Source of the DNA: a virus
IMG/VR virus record: IMGVR_UViG_3300034283_003860
Location: 1 to 22,211 of that record
Length of the DNA: 22,211 nucleotides
Strand: one strand, 5' to 3'
Below are positions 13,842 through 20,800 of the stretch, one piece after another; within the stretch, counting starts at the first letter, position 1, and each line of letters begins with the position of its first letter. Made by a program: the position numbers and the translations under genes. Under the pieces are notes generated by a model. It did no database searches. It was not told the origin of the DNA and worked only from the letters and a program-made list of their open reading frames with translations.

Positions 13842-14678
13842 CAGGGTGGATGTCCGGGAAGGCGTGTCAACTCGGGTGGCTGTGAGGGACCGCAGACGGG
13901 CGATCACCTCGTCGCGACTCTTGACCGTGCCGGCCAGGTTGAAGCGCTGAGCCTTGCGGGCGCTAAAGCTCTGTCCTTCCATCGCCTCGTCCGGGATCTT
14001 GCGGCCACGCGCGAGCACGGCGGTTTTGAAGTCGGCGGCGACTTCCTCAATGTCGGACTGGATCAACGCACGCTGCTCTTCGCTCAGCGACACACCGGGC
14101 GTGCCCATGCCCTTGAACTTGCCTGCGGCAAACACTTCTACTTTTAATCCCTGGCTGCGGAACTTTTCGGCGCTGTCGATGAACGGCAACATCACACCAA
14201 TGGAGCCGACACGCGCACTCGGTGTGGCATAGACGGCATCGCACTGGGACGCGATCCAGTAGGCGGCGCTGCACATCTGGCCTGCGCTGAAGGCGTGGAT
14301 GGATTTGAGCTTGGCCGCATCCGCCACGGCCTGGGCCAGTTCGGGCGTTCCATTGACCGTTCCGCCTGGTGAGTCGATGTCCAGCAGGATGGATTTCACT
14401 TCATCCCGTGCGACCGCTTCTTGAATCGCTTCCGCCACCTGGTTCATGTCGGTCGCACCAAAAAGCAGCGAAGAGATCAGATCCGGGTCGCGCATGAGCG
14501 GGCCGTGGATGCGAATGATACCAACGCCATCCTCCACGGACAGAAGCGGGTTCGATGAAGGCTCAGGCAGCGTCAGACGCGCATCGAAGAACGCCATGGC
14601 TTGAGCTGCCATGCTGTGCATGGCCTCGGAGGTGATGAGCCAGGGCTGGCGGGAGAGAAGCGAATCGAGCGCGGTCAC
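13407..14678 (-). CDS. Prohead protease (S49/SppA-like) with C-terminal scaffold-like region
   Basis: A 423-aa protein that should cleave scaffold and portal proteins during head maturation, like lambda gpC. The ClpP/SppA-type domain covers about 45-270. It shows ILLDIDSPGGTVNG (97-110), the nucleophile S137 in AGQMCSAAYWIAS, ARVGSIGVML, and the general-base lysine in AAGKFKGMGTP (K187 or K189). Residues 280-400 are a coiled coil rich in Gln, Glu and Lys. Met280 (13839-13841) could start a nested scaffold of about 144 aa, as lambda Nu3 lies within C. The start is GTG at 14676-14678, overlapping the portal stop as GTGA and preceded by a TTGAC box at 14 bases. Confidence 0.92.
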   Translation of the reverse strand: MTALDSLLSRQPWLITSEAMHSMAAQAMAFFDARLTLPEPSSNPLLSVEDGVGIIRIHGPLMRDPDLISSLLFGATDMNQVAEAIQEAVARDEVKSILLDIDSPGGTVNGTPELAQAVADAAKLKSIHAFSAGQMCSAAYWIASQCDAVYATPSARVGSIGVMLPFIDSAEKFRSQGLKVEVFAAGKFKGMGTPGVSLSEEQRALIQSDIEEVAADFKTAVLARGRKIPDEAMEGQSFSARKAQRFNLAGTVKSRDEVIARLRSLTATRVDTPSRTSTLMKTAEEQLTDALARIQTLEADAKARESLMTDASAQVETFKASLTTKEQAHQTALQQVCTERDTLKGQLIAVQGDVERQCKRVGELETQVRDLNAREQDLDKRAAAKAAQIAAEMGTQVPAKITPAGDKAPTTAAEVWNRQFAKA

Positions 14679-16111
14679 GCCCCGTTTGGAGTGTCAACAG
14701 CAGCAGGTGGCGGTGCAGGCACGACTGAGCCACCGCTGGGCTTCCACAGCATGTCGAGAGGCACCCCGTATTTGGTGGCGGTTTCGAGGATCATCTTCGC
14801 GTCACGCGCACGCCGTTCGAGTTCCTCACCGAAGTCCGCGCCCAGTTCCTCGTAGTGATCGCTGATGGTCTTGAGCCCCATCTCGACATCGGAACGGTTT
14901 TGCTGCGCTTCACGACCTGCATCGACGCTGAGCTTGCGCGGACACACGCAGCTAATTTTCCACCATCCCTGGACGGGCGGAAATTCGCCACGAGCAATCG
15001 CATCACCGATCACATAGAACCACACGGGTTTGATCAGTCGTTGGATGAGGATCATCTGGCGGTAGGAGAACCGTCGATCTGCCTTGGCCACGACCAATCG
15101 AACGCCTGCTCCACCGACCTTGGATGAGTCTGCCGCGAATTCATAAGGCAGCACGCCAAGCGCGGAGTCACGGCGCAGATGCTCCAGGAACCCGGTGAAC
15201 GTCGGGCTGGGCCGCTTCGGCTCGAAGGAATCGAGCGATTCGTTGGGCTTGAGGGCGACCAGTTTCCCGCCGGTGATCTGCTGAAGGGTGGCCGGGCTGC
15301 TAGCTTCGCTGGCGGCGGCCTGATCACCTTCGATGGCAAAATCTGAATCATCCTTCAGATCACCTGTCTCCGTCTTCAGCACACGGGTCACGTCGCAGTT
15401 GTCCTTCACGGCGTGCTTTTCCAAAGCGATCAGCTCCATCTCGTCGATGATGTGATTGATGGAATGCTGGATCGTCGGGGCGTTGCGAACGCTCGTGGCG
15501 TTCTCCGGCTCAAACACATGCAGCACGCTTTGGGCAGGCAGCTCACGCGCACCTTTGTCCTCGATCACTCGATACGAAACCGGCGCTCCCCAGGCATCCA
15601 GGGTGATGCCGTGGTAGCTTTTGGCGGCCGTGTTGCCATCACCGATGCGGTGTGACTCGATCAACTGAAGCGCGGCAAGCCCAAGTCGGCTGCGGGTAAG
15701 ATGAATGAAGTATTCACCGTCCACATCCATGCCGCGACACACTAGCGACTGCACTTCCTCAAAGCTGAACCTGCCGGTGACTTCGCATCGGGCTGACCAG
15801 CCACGGAAATAGGCTTCCGCTTTGCGGTTCCATTCCGGGTCATCCGACTGTGCTTGCGGGCGAATGCCATCTCCTGTGGAATAGATCGCCATGTTGCTGA
15901 CCATCTCACGCACGAAGCCGGAGTTCTTGGCGAGGTAACGCGCACGCTTCACCAACTCACGATGAACATGAGGCGTGAGGTCCTGCTTCGCATCACGCGG
16001 GGAGGCGCCAGGCACCTGACCTCGGCGCGGCGATGGATTGGCGGATTCGTAGATCGAGCTGACGGCCCTGGGCTTGAACCAGCCATTCACCCATTGGAGA
16101 AGTGGATTCAT
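14675..16111 (-). CDS. Portal protein (lambda gpB family)
   Basis: A 478-aa portal that would form the dodecameric ring through which DNA enters and leaves. It has the lambda-portal order: helical N-terminus with RELVKRARYLAKNSGFVREMVSNMAIYSTGDGIRPQ, then EAYFRGWSARCEVTGRFSFEEVQSLVCRGMDVDGEYFI, DAWGAPVSYRVIEDKG, QSVLHVFEPENATSVRNAP, and a C-terminal stem with KADRRFSYRQMILIQRLIKPVWFYVI. Length is slightly below lambda gpB (533 aa). Start overlaps the gpW-like stop as ATGA (16108-16111). Confidence 0.93.
   Translation of the reverse strand: MNPLLQWVNGWFKPRAVSSIYESANPSPRRGQVPGASPRDAKQDLTPHVHRELVKRARYLAKNSGFVREMVSNMAIYSTGDGIRPQAQSDDPEWNRKAEAYFRGWSARCEVTGRFSFEEVQSLVCRGMDVDGEYFIHLTRSRLGLAALQLIESHRIGDGNTAAKSYHGITLDAWGAPVSYRVIEDKGARELPAQSVLHVFEPENATSVRNAPTIQHSINHIIDEMELIALEKHAVKDNCDVTRVLKTETGDLKDDSDFAIEGDQAAASEASSPATLQQITGGKLVALKPNESLDSFEPKRPSPTFTGFLEHLRRDSALGVLPYEFAADSSKVGGAGVRLVVAKADRRFSYRQMILIQRLIKPVWFYVIGDAIARGEFPPVQGWWKISCVCPRKLSVDAGREAQQNRSDVEMGLKTISDHYEELGADFGEELERRARDAKMILETATKYGVPLDMLWKPSGGSVVPAPPPAAVDTPNGA
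14693..14697 (-). promoter_or_regulatory. TTGAC start box, prohead protease
   Basis: TTGAC exactly 14 bases before GTG 14678, within the portal coding end; supports the GTG start. Confidence 0.5.
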
Positions 16112-16365
16112 GGGGCGATGCGGCGGATGTGGGAAGTGGTGATCCGGCGGCGACGTTCATAGGTGGTTGGAGCCAGAACGCGCAGTGCATGGACGCATTC
16201 ATCGAGCGTCTCCTTCACGGTCATCGGGAACTGCTTGGAAGCATTGGAGCCGCTGTCGCCCCAGCTCATGAGGGTCTTGCCCTCCAAAAGCATCTGCTTG
16301 GCTTTCGCCTGGATGTTGAGAACTTCTGCGACCGTGAAGCCGACGGTGAACAAACCTTGCGCCAT
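16108..16365 (-). CDS. gpW-like head completion protein
   Basis: An 85-aa helical protein directly upstream of the portal, the position of gpW in lambda. It contains EVLNIQAKAKQMLLEGKTLMSWGDSGSNASKQFP and TVKETLDECVHALRVLAP, a two-helix pattern with a short hairpin like other small connectors of this slot. A TTGAC box lies 15 bases before the ATG. The stop overlaps the portal start. The lysis genes separate it from the large terminase, where lambda has only gpW itself. Confidence 0.75.
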   Translation of the reverse strand: MAQGLFTVGFTVAEVLNIQAKAKQMLLEGKTLMSWGDSGSNASKQFPMTVKETLDECVHALRVLAPTTYERRRRITTSHIRRIAP

Positions 16366-16380
16366 GCTTGGGCGTGAGCT

Positions 16381-16385
16381 GTCAA
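16381..16385 (-). promoter_or_regulatory. TTGAC start box, gpW-like gene
   Basis: TTGAC 15 bases before ATG 16365, containing the TGA stop of the spanin-like gene. Confidence 0.45.
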
Positions 16386-16657
16386 CGAGCCGCTGGTTCC
16401 TTCAGGTCACGTTTGATCTCATCCACGGTGAGCCGGATGTAGTTCACGTCTGTCTTCACGACATCCGTGCTGCGCTCCAGGAGTTGGATCTTCACGTCGT
16501 GGGATTCAAGTCGCTGCCGGTCCTCGTTGCGCAACAGTTCGAGGTGGCGAAGGGTGCTGGTGTGAACGCCCCAAGCAGTGGCACCGGCGATGACCAGTGA
16601 CAGGATCTGCACGACATGCCCGAGGCTGATGGTGGAATCATAACGTGGCTGAGTCAT
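16382..16657 (-). CDS. Spanin-like membrane/coiled-coil protein
   Basis: A 91-aa protein with a short cytoplasmic N-terminus, one membrane segment (about 12-31, SLGHVVQILSLVIAGATAWG) and a long charged coiled coil (about 33-88). This is the architecture of inner-membrane spanins (Rz) and of some holin-accessory proteins. It is third in a holin-endolysin-this order, which supports a role in outer membrane disruption. ATG 16657 overlaps the endolysin stop as ATGA; the longer upstream frame is rejected. No Rz1-type lipoprotein is seen embedded in it. Confidence 0.65.
   Translation of the reverse strand: MTQPRYDSTISLGHVVQILSLVIAGATAWGVHTSTLRHLELLRNEDRQRLESHDVKIQLLERSTDVVKTDVNYIRLTVDEIKRDLKEPAAR
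16526..16535. repeat. GTTGCGCAAC palindrome copy
   Basis: 10-bp palindrome inside the spanin-like gene, encoding LRN in ELLRNED. Confidence 0.7.
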
Positions 16658-17235
16658 GAACTGATGAGCTTGAGGATGGAGGCTGGTGTGATGAACCCAA
16701 GGGTGACGAGGCTGCCGCTCCCCTTCAGCGGACGAATGCGTGCGGTGATCCAATCGCCCTCGCGTTCTTTGGCAGCGGAGCTTGGATCGAGAGACGTGTT
16801 GCCCTCGATGGTGGACATGCTAACGCCGCGCACGGCTGTCACGATGCCAGCATGGCCGTTGGAGGTAGCGCCGAGGCGTGCCAGCCAGATGGCACCAGGA
16901 GCCGCAGTCGGAGAAAGCAGACCCAGCTTGCCGAAGTTGGCTGCACTGGTGACGCAGTGAGGTGTCATGACCGACTGCCAGCGTTTGATCTGCTCCGGCG
17001 TGGCAGACAGTGAGCGCAGCGCGGCAATCACCATGCCTTCACAGAACGCGGCGCAATACGCCCAGCCTGGTTCCCAGGGAGACGAGCGCATGAGCGAGCG
17101 CAGTTCATCGACCAGGGCGCGATCAGGTCCAGCCGTGCTGGGGTTGTCCCAGTCGGCGTTGGGTTTTACTTCACGCAGGCCAATGAACCGACCCGCCTGT
17201 CGCATGACAGCCGTTGCCAGAGAGTCGGAGGTCAT
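16654..17235 (-). CDS. Endolysin (CHAP/NlpC-P60-type peptidoglycan hydrolase)
   Basis: A 193-aa papain-like cell wall hydrolase. A likely catalytic triad is visible: C61 in GWAYCAAFCEG, H128 in NGHAGIVTAV, and N146 (or E144) in STIEGNTS. No signal peptide, so it depends on the upstream holin for export. Translationally coupled on both sides: its start overlaps the holin stop and its stop overlaps the spanin-like start. Cleavage would be amidase or endopeptidase in murein stem peptides; which of the two is not readable. Confidence 0.82.
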   Translation of the reverse strand: MTSDSLATAVMRQAGRFIGLREVKPNADWDNPSTAGPDRALVDELRSLMRSSPWEPGWAYCAAFCEGMVIAALRSLSATPEQIKRWQSVMTPHCVTSAANFGKLGLLSPTAAPGAIWLARLGATSNGHAGIVTAVRGVSMSTIEGNTSLDPSSAAKEREGDWITARIRPLKGSGSLVTLGFITPASILKLISS

Positions 17236-17450
17236 TTCTTCCTCCAGTTGATGCGCACACGACCATAGGCGGCGGTGGCGAGACCACCGAACTCGGCAAT
17301 GGTGTCCCAGTTGGCGGCGGCAATGGCCACCATGCCCTGAGCTTCGTCCGTGGGGAGATGGAGGCCGAAGAGACGGCCAAGAGCACCGACCGCAGAAATG
17401 ACGATGCCCGCATAAGTGAGCTTGCCCTGAAGAGTTTGAGTGGGGTTCAT
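17232..17450 (-). CDS. Holin-like small membrane protein
   Basis: A 72-aa protein starting MNPTQTLQGKLTYAG. An upstream in-frame start overlaps the terminase gene, but ATG 17450 has a TTGAC box 15 bases before it. There is one clear hydrophobic segment (about 11-30), a second weaker one (about 39-62) and a basic end (RVRINWRKK). Size, charge at the C-terminus and the position directly before the endolysin support holin function. It resembles short phage holins with a Lys/Gly N-terminus, but homology is not certain. Confidence 0.7.
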   Translation of the reverse strand: MNPTQTLQGKLTYAGIVISAVGALGRLFGLHLPTDEAQGMVAIAAANWDTIAEFGGLATAAYGRVRINWRKK

Positions 17451-17465
17451 GCCCCGTGGAGCCGT

Positions 17466-17470
17466 GTCAA
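17466..17470 (-). promoter_or_regulatory. TTGAC start box, holin-like gene
   Basis: TTGAC 15 bases before ATG 17450, overlapping the TGA stop of the large terminase; decides between two in-frame starts. Confidence 0.5.
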
Positions 17471-19287
17471 TCTGCGGTGGGTTCGTCGTCCTCTTTGATC
17501 TCGGCATCCGCCTTCACCGACTCCTGTCCCACCAGTTTGAGCATCACCGCTGCGGCCACCTGCATGGCTTCACAATCCCAGTAATGATTGGGCCGCTTGC
17601 CGATGCGTTCCCACAACCACTTGCCGCCTTTGCGGACACGCTGCTCGCTCTCCATCTGCGTGAGATAGTCATCTCCGGCATCCTCAGCGATTTCCCAGGT
17701 GGGGCCACGCTCCGGGTCCTGATTGCGGCGCAGTCGCGCGAGCATGTCTTTGATGTTGAGGTTCGACCAGTAGAACACTGAGCAGGTCTGGCCGCGTCCT
17801 AGCACCACCTTGCGGCGAGGGGAGTAGAACCGATGCACGCTCCGGCCTTCCTTGGTGCGGTGAACGTAGGTGGCACGACGGTCGCCCATGAGAGCCACCC
17901 AGCCGTGTTTGGCGCATTCGCGATACACGTCATAGGTGGCGTGGCCGGCATCGACGAATACCAGGTTGGAGTGAATGGAAAAGCGTTCCTGCAAGGTGAG
18001 CACTTCGTCCCAGGTGGGCACGCGCTCACGCCACACCAAACGCGAAGAACCTTCCAACGACCAGCCACGCACGATCACGAAGAAGTGATCCATCTGGCAG
18101 TCCACCGTCATGAATCGAAGCGGCGACGCCACCTGATCAGGATCGAAGGGAGGCGTGAGGAACTTGCCCTGCCGGTTCACCGCCGCCTCATCGTCCCAAG
18201 TTTCACCGAGACGATAACCGCTGGGAGTGATCTCCAATTTAAAATCCTCCAGGTAGTCGCGCCATGGCAAAGCAAGGCGCTTCTGGTAGAACTGACGCAG
18301 TGGTTCCAGATCGCCCTGCTTCGCAGCCGCCTTGGCACGCAGATACAACTCAGCAAGCCTGCCCCAGCTCATCGCGCAGAGGGCGTTCCAATGAAACCCG
18401 ACGTTCTCCGGTGACGCGTTCAGATTGGTGCGCACATAACGACCCGTGGTGCTGAGCACACGTCGCGTGCGGTCGCTGTCATCGAACGCATGACCGCAGC
18501 CTTCACAAGTCAGCGAGGCGGTCTCGCGCACGCGGGCGAAGTTCCATTCGCCATCATCATCGCGGGCGTCCTTGCTCCATTCCACGTTCTCCCATTTGAA
18601 AGGCTGGCGGAGGTCACAGTGCGGACACGCAAAGGTCCACTCGCGCATGTCAGTGGTTTCAAACTTGCGGTGAGTGTCATCGTTCTCTTCCCCGCCCTGG
18701 GACATGAAGAGGCACTTGCCCAGCCAGCCGAAGGCGGTGACACGGGCTTCCGCCTCCGCCATGTGGCCCACGGGCCAGCGCCAGGTTTCATCGCCGATCA
18801 ACCAGCGGATGGAGCGGCGTTGCAGGTTGGTCTTGTTGTGGGCACCAAGCACCCAGAGCGTCATGCCATTGGAAAAATGCTTGGTGCTCGTCTTGAGCTT
18901 GTGCCGGTCACGCGGGTAGAGCGCCTGCACGCTGGGGCACTCATCAAACACTCGGCCAAGGCGGCTTTCGGCCTGATCTTTCGCGTCATCATCGGTCTGG
19001 TCGAGCCAGAGCGCGGGTCCCGGCAGGTTGGGGATGATGTAGCAGAGGCCGATCTCACCGATCGTGGTCTTGCTCGATTGGATCGCCGCAATGATCGAAA
19101 CGATCCGAACCTTGGGATCAACCAGAGCTTCAAGGGGCTCCTTCAACCACGGTGAGTTGTCCGCACGAAATCTGCCCGGAACCGGCGAGTAGGGGATGGA
19201 ATGAATGTGTTCCTCCGCCCAGGCCCATGGTGGACGGCGGTCAGGTGGACGCCATGCTTCGCACCAGATTGCTTCGAGAATGCTCAC
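17467..19287 (-). CDS. Terminase large subunit (GpA family)
   Basis: A 606-aa packaging motor and nuclease. Its Walker A-like sequence is IQSSKT (about 69-74), and Walker B is WLIGDETWRW (D166-E167). A zinc-finger-like C219-x2-C222...C259-x2-C262 lies in the middle, and an RNase H-like nuclease domain begins near TVDCQMDHFFVIVRGW with further acids in LVFVDAGHATYDVY. Length is close to lambda gpA (641 aa). The start is GTG at 19285-19287, supported by a TTGAC box exactly 14 bases upstream. It is separated from the small subunit by the inserted lipocalin gene. Confidence 0.95.
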   Translation of the reverse strand: MSILEAIWCEAWRPPDRRPPWAWAEEHIHSIPYSPVPGRFRADNSPWLKEPLEALVDPKVRIVSIIAAIQSSKTTIGEIGLCYIIPNLPGPALWLDQTDDDAKDQAESRLGRVFDECPSVQALYPRDRHKLKTSTKHFSNGMTLWVLGAHNKTNLQRRSIRWLIGDETWRWPVGHMAEAEARVTAFGWLGKCLFMSQGGEENDDTHRKFETTDMREWTFACPHCDLRQPFKWENVEWSKDARDDDGEWNFARVRETASLTCEGCGHAFDDSDRTRRVLSTTGRYVRTNLNASPENVGFHWNALCAMSWGRLAELYLRAKAAAKQGDLEPLRQFYQKRLALPWRDYLEDFKLEITPSGYRLGETWDDEAAVNRQGKFLTPPFDPDQVASPLRFMTVDCQMDHFFVIVRGWSLEGSSRLVWRERVPTWDEVLTLQERFSIHSNLVFVDAGHATYDVYRECAKHGWVALMGDRRATYVHRTKEGRSVHRFYSPRRKVVLGRGQTCSVFYWSNLNIKDMLARLRRNQDPERGPTWEIAEDAGDDYLTQMESEQRVRKGGKWLWERIGKRPNHYWDCEAMQVAAAVMLKLVGQESVKADAEIKEDDEPTAD

Positions 19288-19301
19288 TCAAACGGCGCGA
19301 A

Positions 19302-19306
19302 GTCAA
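19302..19306 (-). promoter_or_regulatory. TTGAC start box, large terminase
   Basis: TTGAC exactly 14 bases before GTG 19287; supports the GTG start. Confidence 0.5.
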
Positions 19307-19345
19307 AATGCGACGACAGGAAATGTTCCCGAGCTAGAATGAACG

Positions 19346-19897
19346 ATGATCCGGCCAGTCCTTACCGCCTTGCTGCTTGCGACCACAGTGTTCTTTAATT
19401 CTTGCGCATCCCACCCTGTGAAACCGCTCGCAACCGTTCCCAAAGTCGAGTTGCCCCGTTACATGGGCAAGTGGCATGAGGTGGCCAGGTTGCCCATGTT
19501 CTTCCAGCGTGGCTGCGTCAAATCCACCGCCGAGTATGCGATAAAACCAGATGGAGCGGTATCAGTCATCAATCGCTGCCTGAAGAACGGAAAGCCAAAG
19601 CAAGTCCGAGGGACGGCGACCGTGGTTGATGCCCGAAGCAATGCGGTTCTCGAAGTGCGATTCAATGAATGGTTCTCCGTCTTCATTCCTCGTGCGAAAC
19701 AGGGGAACTACTTCATCGTCTGGCTTGCGGCGGACTATTCCGCCGCCGTCGTGGGAACGCCGGATCGGAAGTGCCTTTGGATCTTGGCGCGCACGACCAG
19801 CCTGCCAAAAGCCACCTATGACGAGATCGTCGCTCATTGCAGCGGGCTTGGTTTCCCGGTTGAGAGTCTGATTGTTGAGAAGGCTCAGCAGCCCTGA
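19346..19897 (+). CDS. blc: Moron: Blc-type outer membrane lipocalin
   Basis: A 183-aa lipocalin. The N-terminus is a signal peptide with lipobox-like FFNSC, lipidation expected at C20, implying export to the outer membrane in a Gram-negative host. The fold signature is present: GKWHEVARLP with G41 and W43, and the C-terminal TPDRKCLWILAR with strands before it. The family binds lipids such as lysophospholipids and helps in membrane stress. The gene sits on the opposite strand between small and large terminase, with 58 bases to the large subunit start and 5 bases to the small subunit stop. That is a classic moron position. There is no TTGAC box before it, unlike the phage genes. ATG at 19339 in another frame is not used. 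Confidence 0.9.
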   Translation: MIRPVLTALLLATTVFFNSCASHPVKPLATVPKVELPRYMGKWHEVARLPMFFQRGCVKSTAEYAIKPDGAVSVINRCLKNGKPKQVRGTATVVDARSNAVLEVRFNEWFSVFIPRAKQGNYFIVWLAADYSAAVVGTPDRKCLWILARTTSLPKATYDEIVAHCSGLGFPVESLIVEKAQQP

Positions 19898-19902
19898 GTG
19901 CA

Positions 19903-20508
19903 TCACTTCCCGCCCTCATGGAGGATGGTGAGCACCTCATCAATGGCTTTACGGCACTCCTCTTGAATGCCCGTCGCATCGAGTCCAGACAGGATCGGTG
20001 GCAACTCTGACTCGAACTTGTTGCGCAACAAGGCGGTGGCCCGCCCGATCTGCGTCGTCCATGTGCGCCTCACTTCTTCGACGGTCACATAAAGTCCTTT
20101 GCGGACTGCGACCTTGAGTTCGCGTTCTTCCACTTCGGCGAGCAGTTTGCGGGCACGCAGGGCGGTGTCGAAATCAGTGCCTGGCTCGGCTCCCTTCAGG
20201 TCATGCCGTTTCATGAACTCACGCCATGCGGCCACATCGTGCAGGCCGTTAGCGGCGGCCTGTGGCGCGTCCTTGCGCTTCTTCCACGTGGTGATCGACT
20301 GCCGCGTTGTGCCAAGGAATTCGGCCAACTCCACGAAGTTGCGGGCGAAGGCGGGGCCGCTTCCACCCGCCGTGCTGCTGGCGAGATTTTGCAGCATGCT
20401 GCGCTCCGCTCGCGTCAGCTTGCCTCCCTTGTGAACGCGTTGGACGAGATTGGCGAGATCCTTGTTGAGGAGCTTGCGGGCGAGATCAGGCGGGAGCGAG
20501 GATTCCAT
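19903..20508 (-). CDS. Terminase small subunit (Nu1-like)
   Basis: A 201-aa DNA-recognition subunit. A helix-turn-helix lies about 57-80 (NFVELAEFLGTTRQSITTWKKRKDAP). The C-terminal half (about 112-175) has the long helix AEVEERELKVAVRKGLYV followed by EEVRRTWTTQIGRATALLRNKFESELPPIL, a pattern I know from Nu1-type small terminase subunits. Start ATG 20508 has a TTGAC box 17 bases upstream. First gene of the packaging-morphogenesis operon; stop is 5 bases from the stop of the convergent lipocalin. Confidence 0.85.
   Translation of the reverse strand: MESSLPPDLARKLLNKDLANLVQRVHKGGKLTRAERSMLQNLASSTAGGSGPAFARNFVELAEFLGTTRQSITTWKKRKDAPQAAANGLHDVAAWREFMKRHDLKGAEPGTDFDTALRARKLLAEVEERELKVAVRKGLYVTVEEVRRTWTTQIGRATALLRNKFESELPPILSGLDATGIQEECRKAIDEVLTILHEGGK
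20017..20032. repeat. 16-bp palindrome with GTTGCGCAAC core
   Basis: CTTGTTGCGCAACAAG, a perfect 16-bp palindrome inside the small terminase gene, encoding LLRNK. Confidence 0.7.
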
Positions 20509-20525
20509 GCTCCGCAGGCTGCGAA

Positions 20526-20530
20526 GTCAA
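20526..20530 (-). promoter_or_regulatory. TTGAC start box, small terminase
   Basis: TTGAC 17 bases before ATG 20508, with no Shine-Dalgarno in between. Confidence 0.45.
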
Positions 20531-20532
20531 CG

Positions 20533-20757
20533 TCACTTCATCGCCAGCAGTTTCATCAACGCCACCACGGCATAGCCACGCGGTGTGGCGCGCTCCTGCT
20601 CCCAGTTTTCCAGCGTTCGCTTGCTGATGCCAAGAAACTCCGCCGCATCACGCTGGCTGAACGCCTTCTTCTCCCGCCATGCCTGAAGTGCACGGGCGAA
20701 TTTGCGGGGAGTCACCCCTTTGGGAAGTTTCATGGCAGCCATACGCAAGTCACGCAT
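20533..20757 (-). CDS. Small HTH (XRE-type) regulator
   Basis: A 74-aa protein with an XRE/Cro-type helix-turn-helix: FSQRDAAEFLGISKRTLENWEQERATP. Start chosen at ATG 20755-20757 because a TTGAC box lies exactly 14 bases upstream. A longer start at 20766 would leave only 5 bases, and ATG 20733 (MKLPKGV) is also possible. It diverges from the ParB-like gene with a 43-base shared intergenic region and is followed by the small terminase 24 bases later, so it may control late transcription. A full CI-like repressor is not visible. Confidence 0.75.
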   Translation of the reverse strand: MRDLRMAAMKLPKGVTPRKFARALQAWREKKAFSQRDAAEFLGISKRTLENWEQERATPRGYAVVALMKLLAMK

Positions 20758-20771
20758 AGCCCGCATCTGAC

Positions 20772-20786
20772 GTCAACGCCGTTGAC
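20772..20786. promoter_or_regulatory. Back-to-back TTGAC boxes of divergent HTH and ParB genes
   Basis: GTCAAC-GCC-GTTGAC forms a dyad. Each arm is the TTGAC box of one gene, placed 14 bases before GTG 20801 (+) and 14 bases before ATG 20757 (-). The dyad may also serve as an operator for the HTH protein, but the box spacing explains it without that. Confidence 0.5.
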
Positions 20787-20800
20787 ACTTCTCGCGGTGC

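Noticed and set aside
13383-14147. 254-aa plus-strand frame opposite the protease/scaffold gene
   Set aside because: Shadow of the coiled-coil coding region; repetitive Gly/Phe/Glu composition is the complement of Ala/Lys/Gln codons.
18490-19155. 221-aa plus-strand frame opposite the large terminase
   Set aside because: Antisense to Walker A/B and zinc-finger coding of the terminase.
19883-19898. Short CTCAG/CTGAG hairpin at the lipocalin end as terminator
   Set aside because: Only 5 bp of stem and no U tract.
20772-20786. Dyad GTCAAC-GCC-GTTGAC as an operator for the HTH protein
   Set aside because: Each arm is explained as the TTGAC box of one divergent gene at the standard 14-base spacing; no second copy of the full dyad is seen elsewhere.
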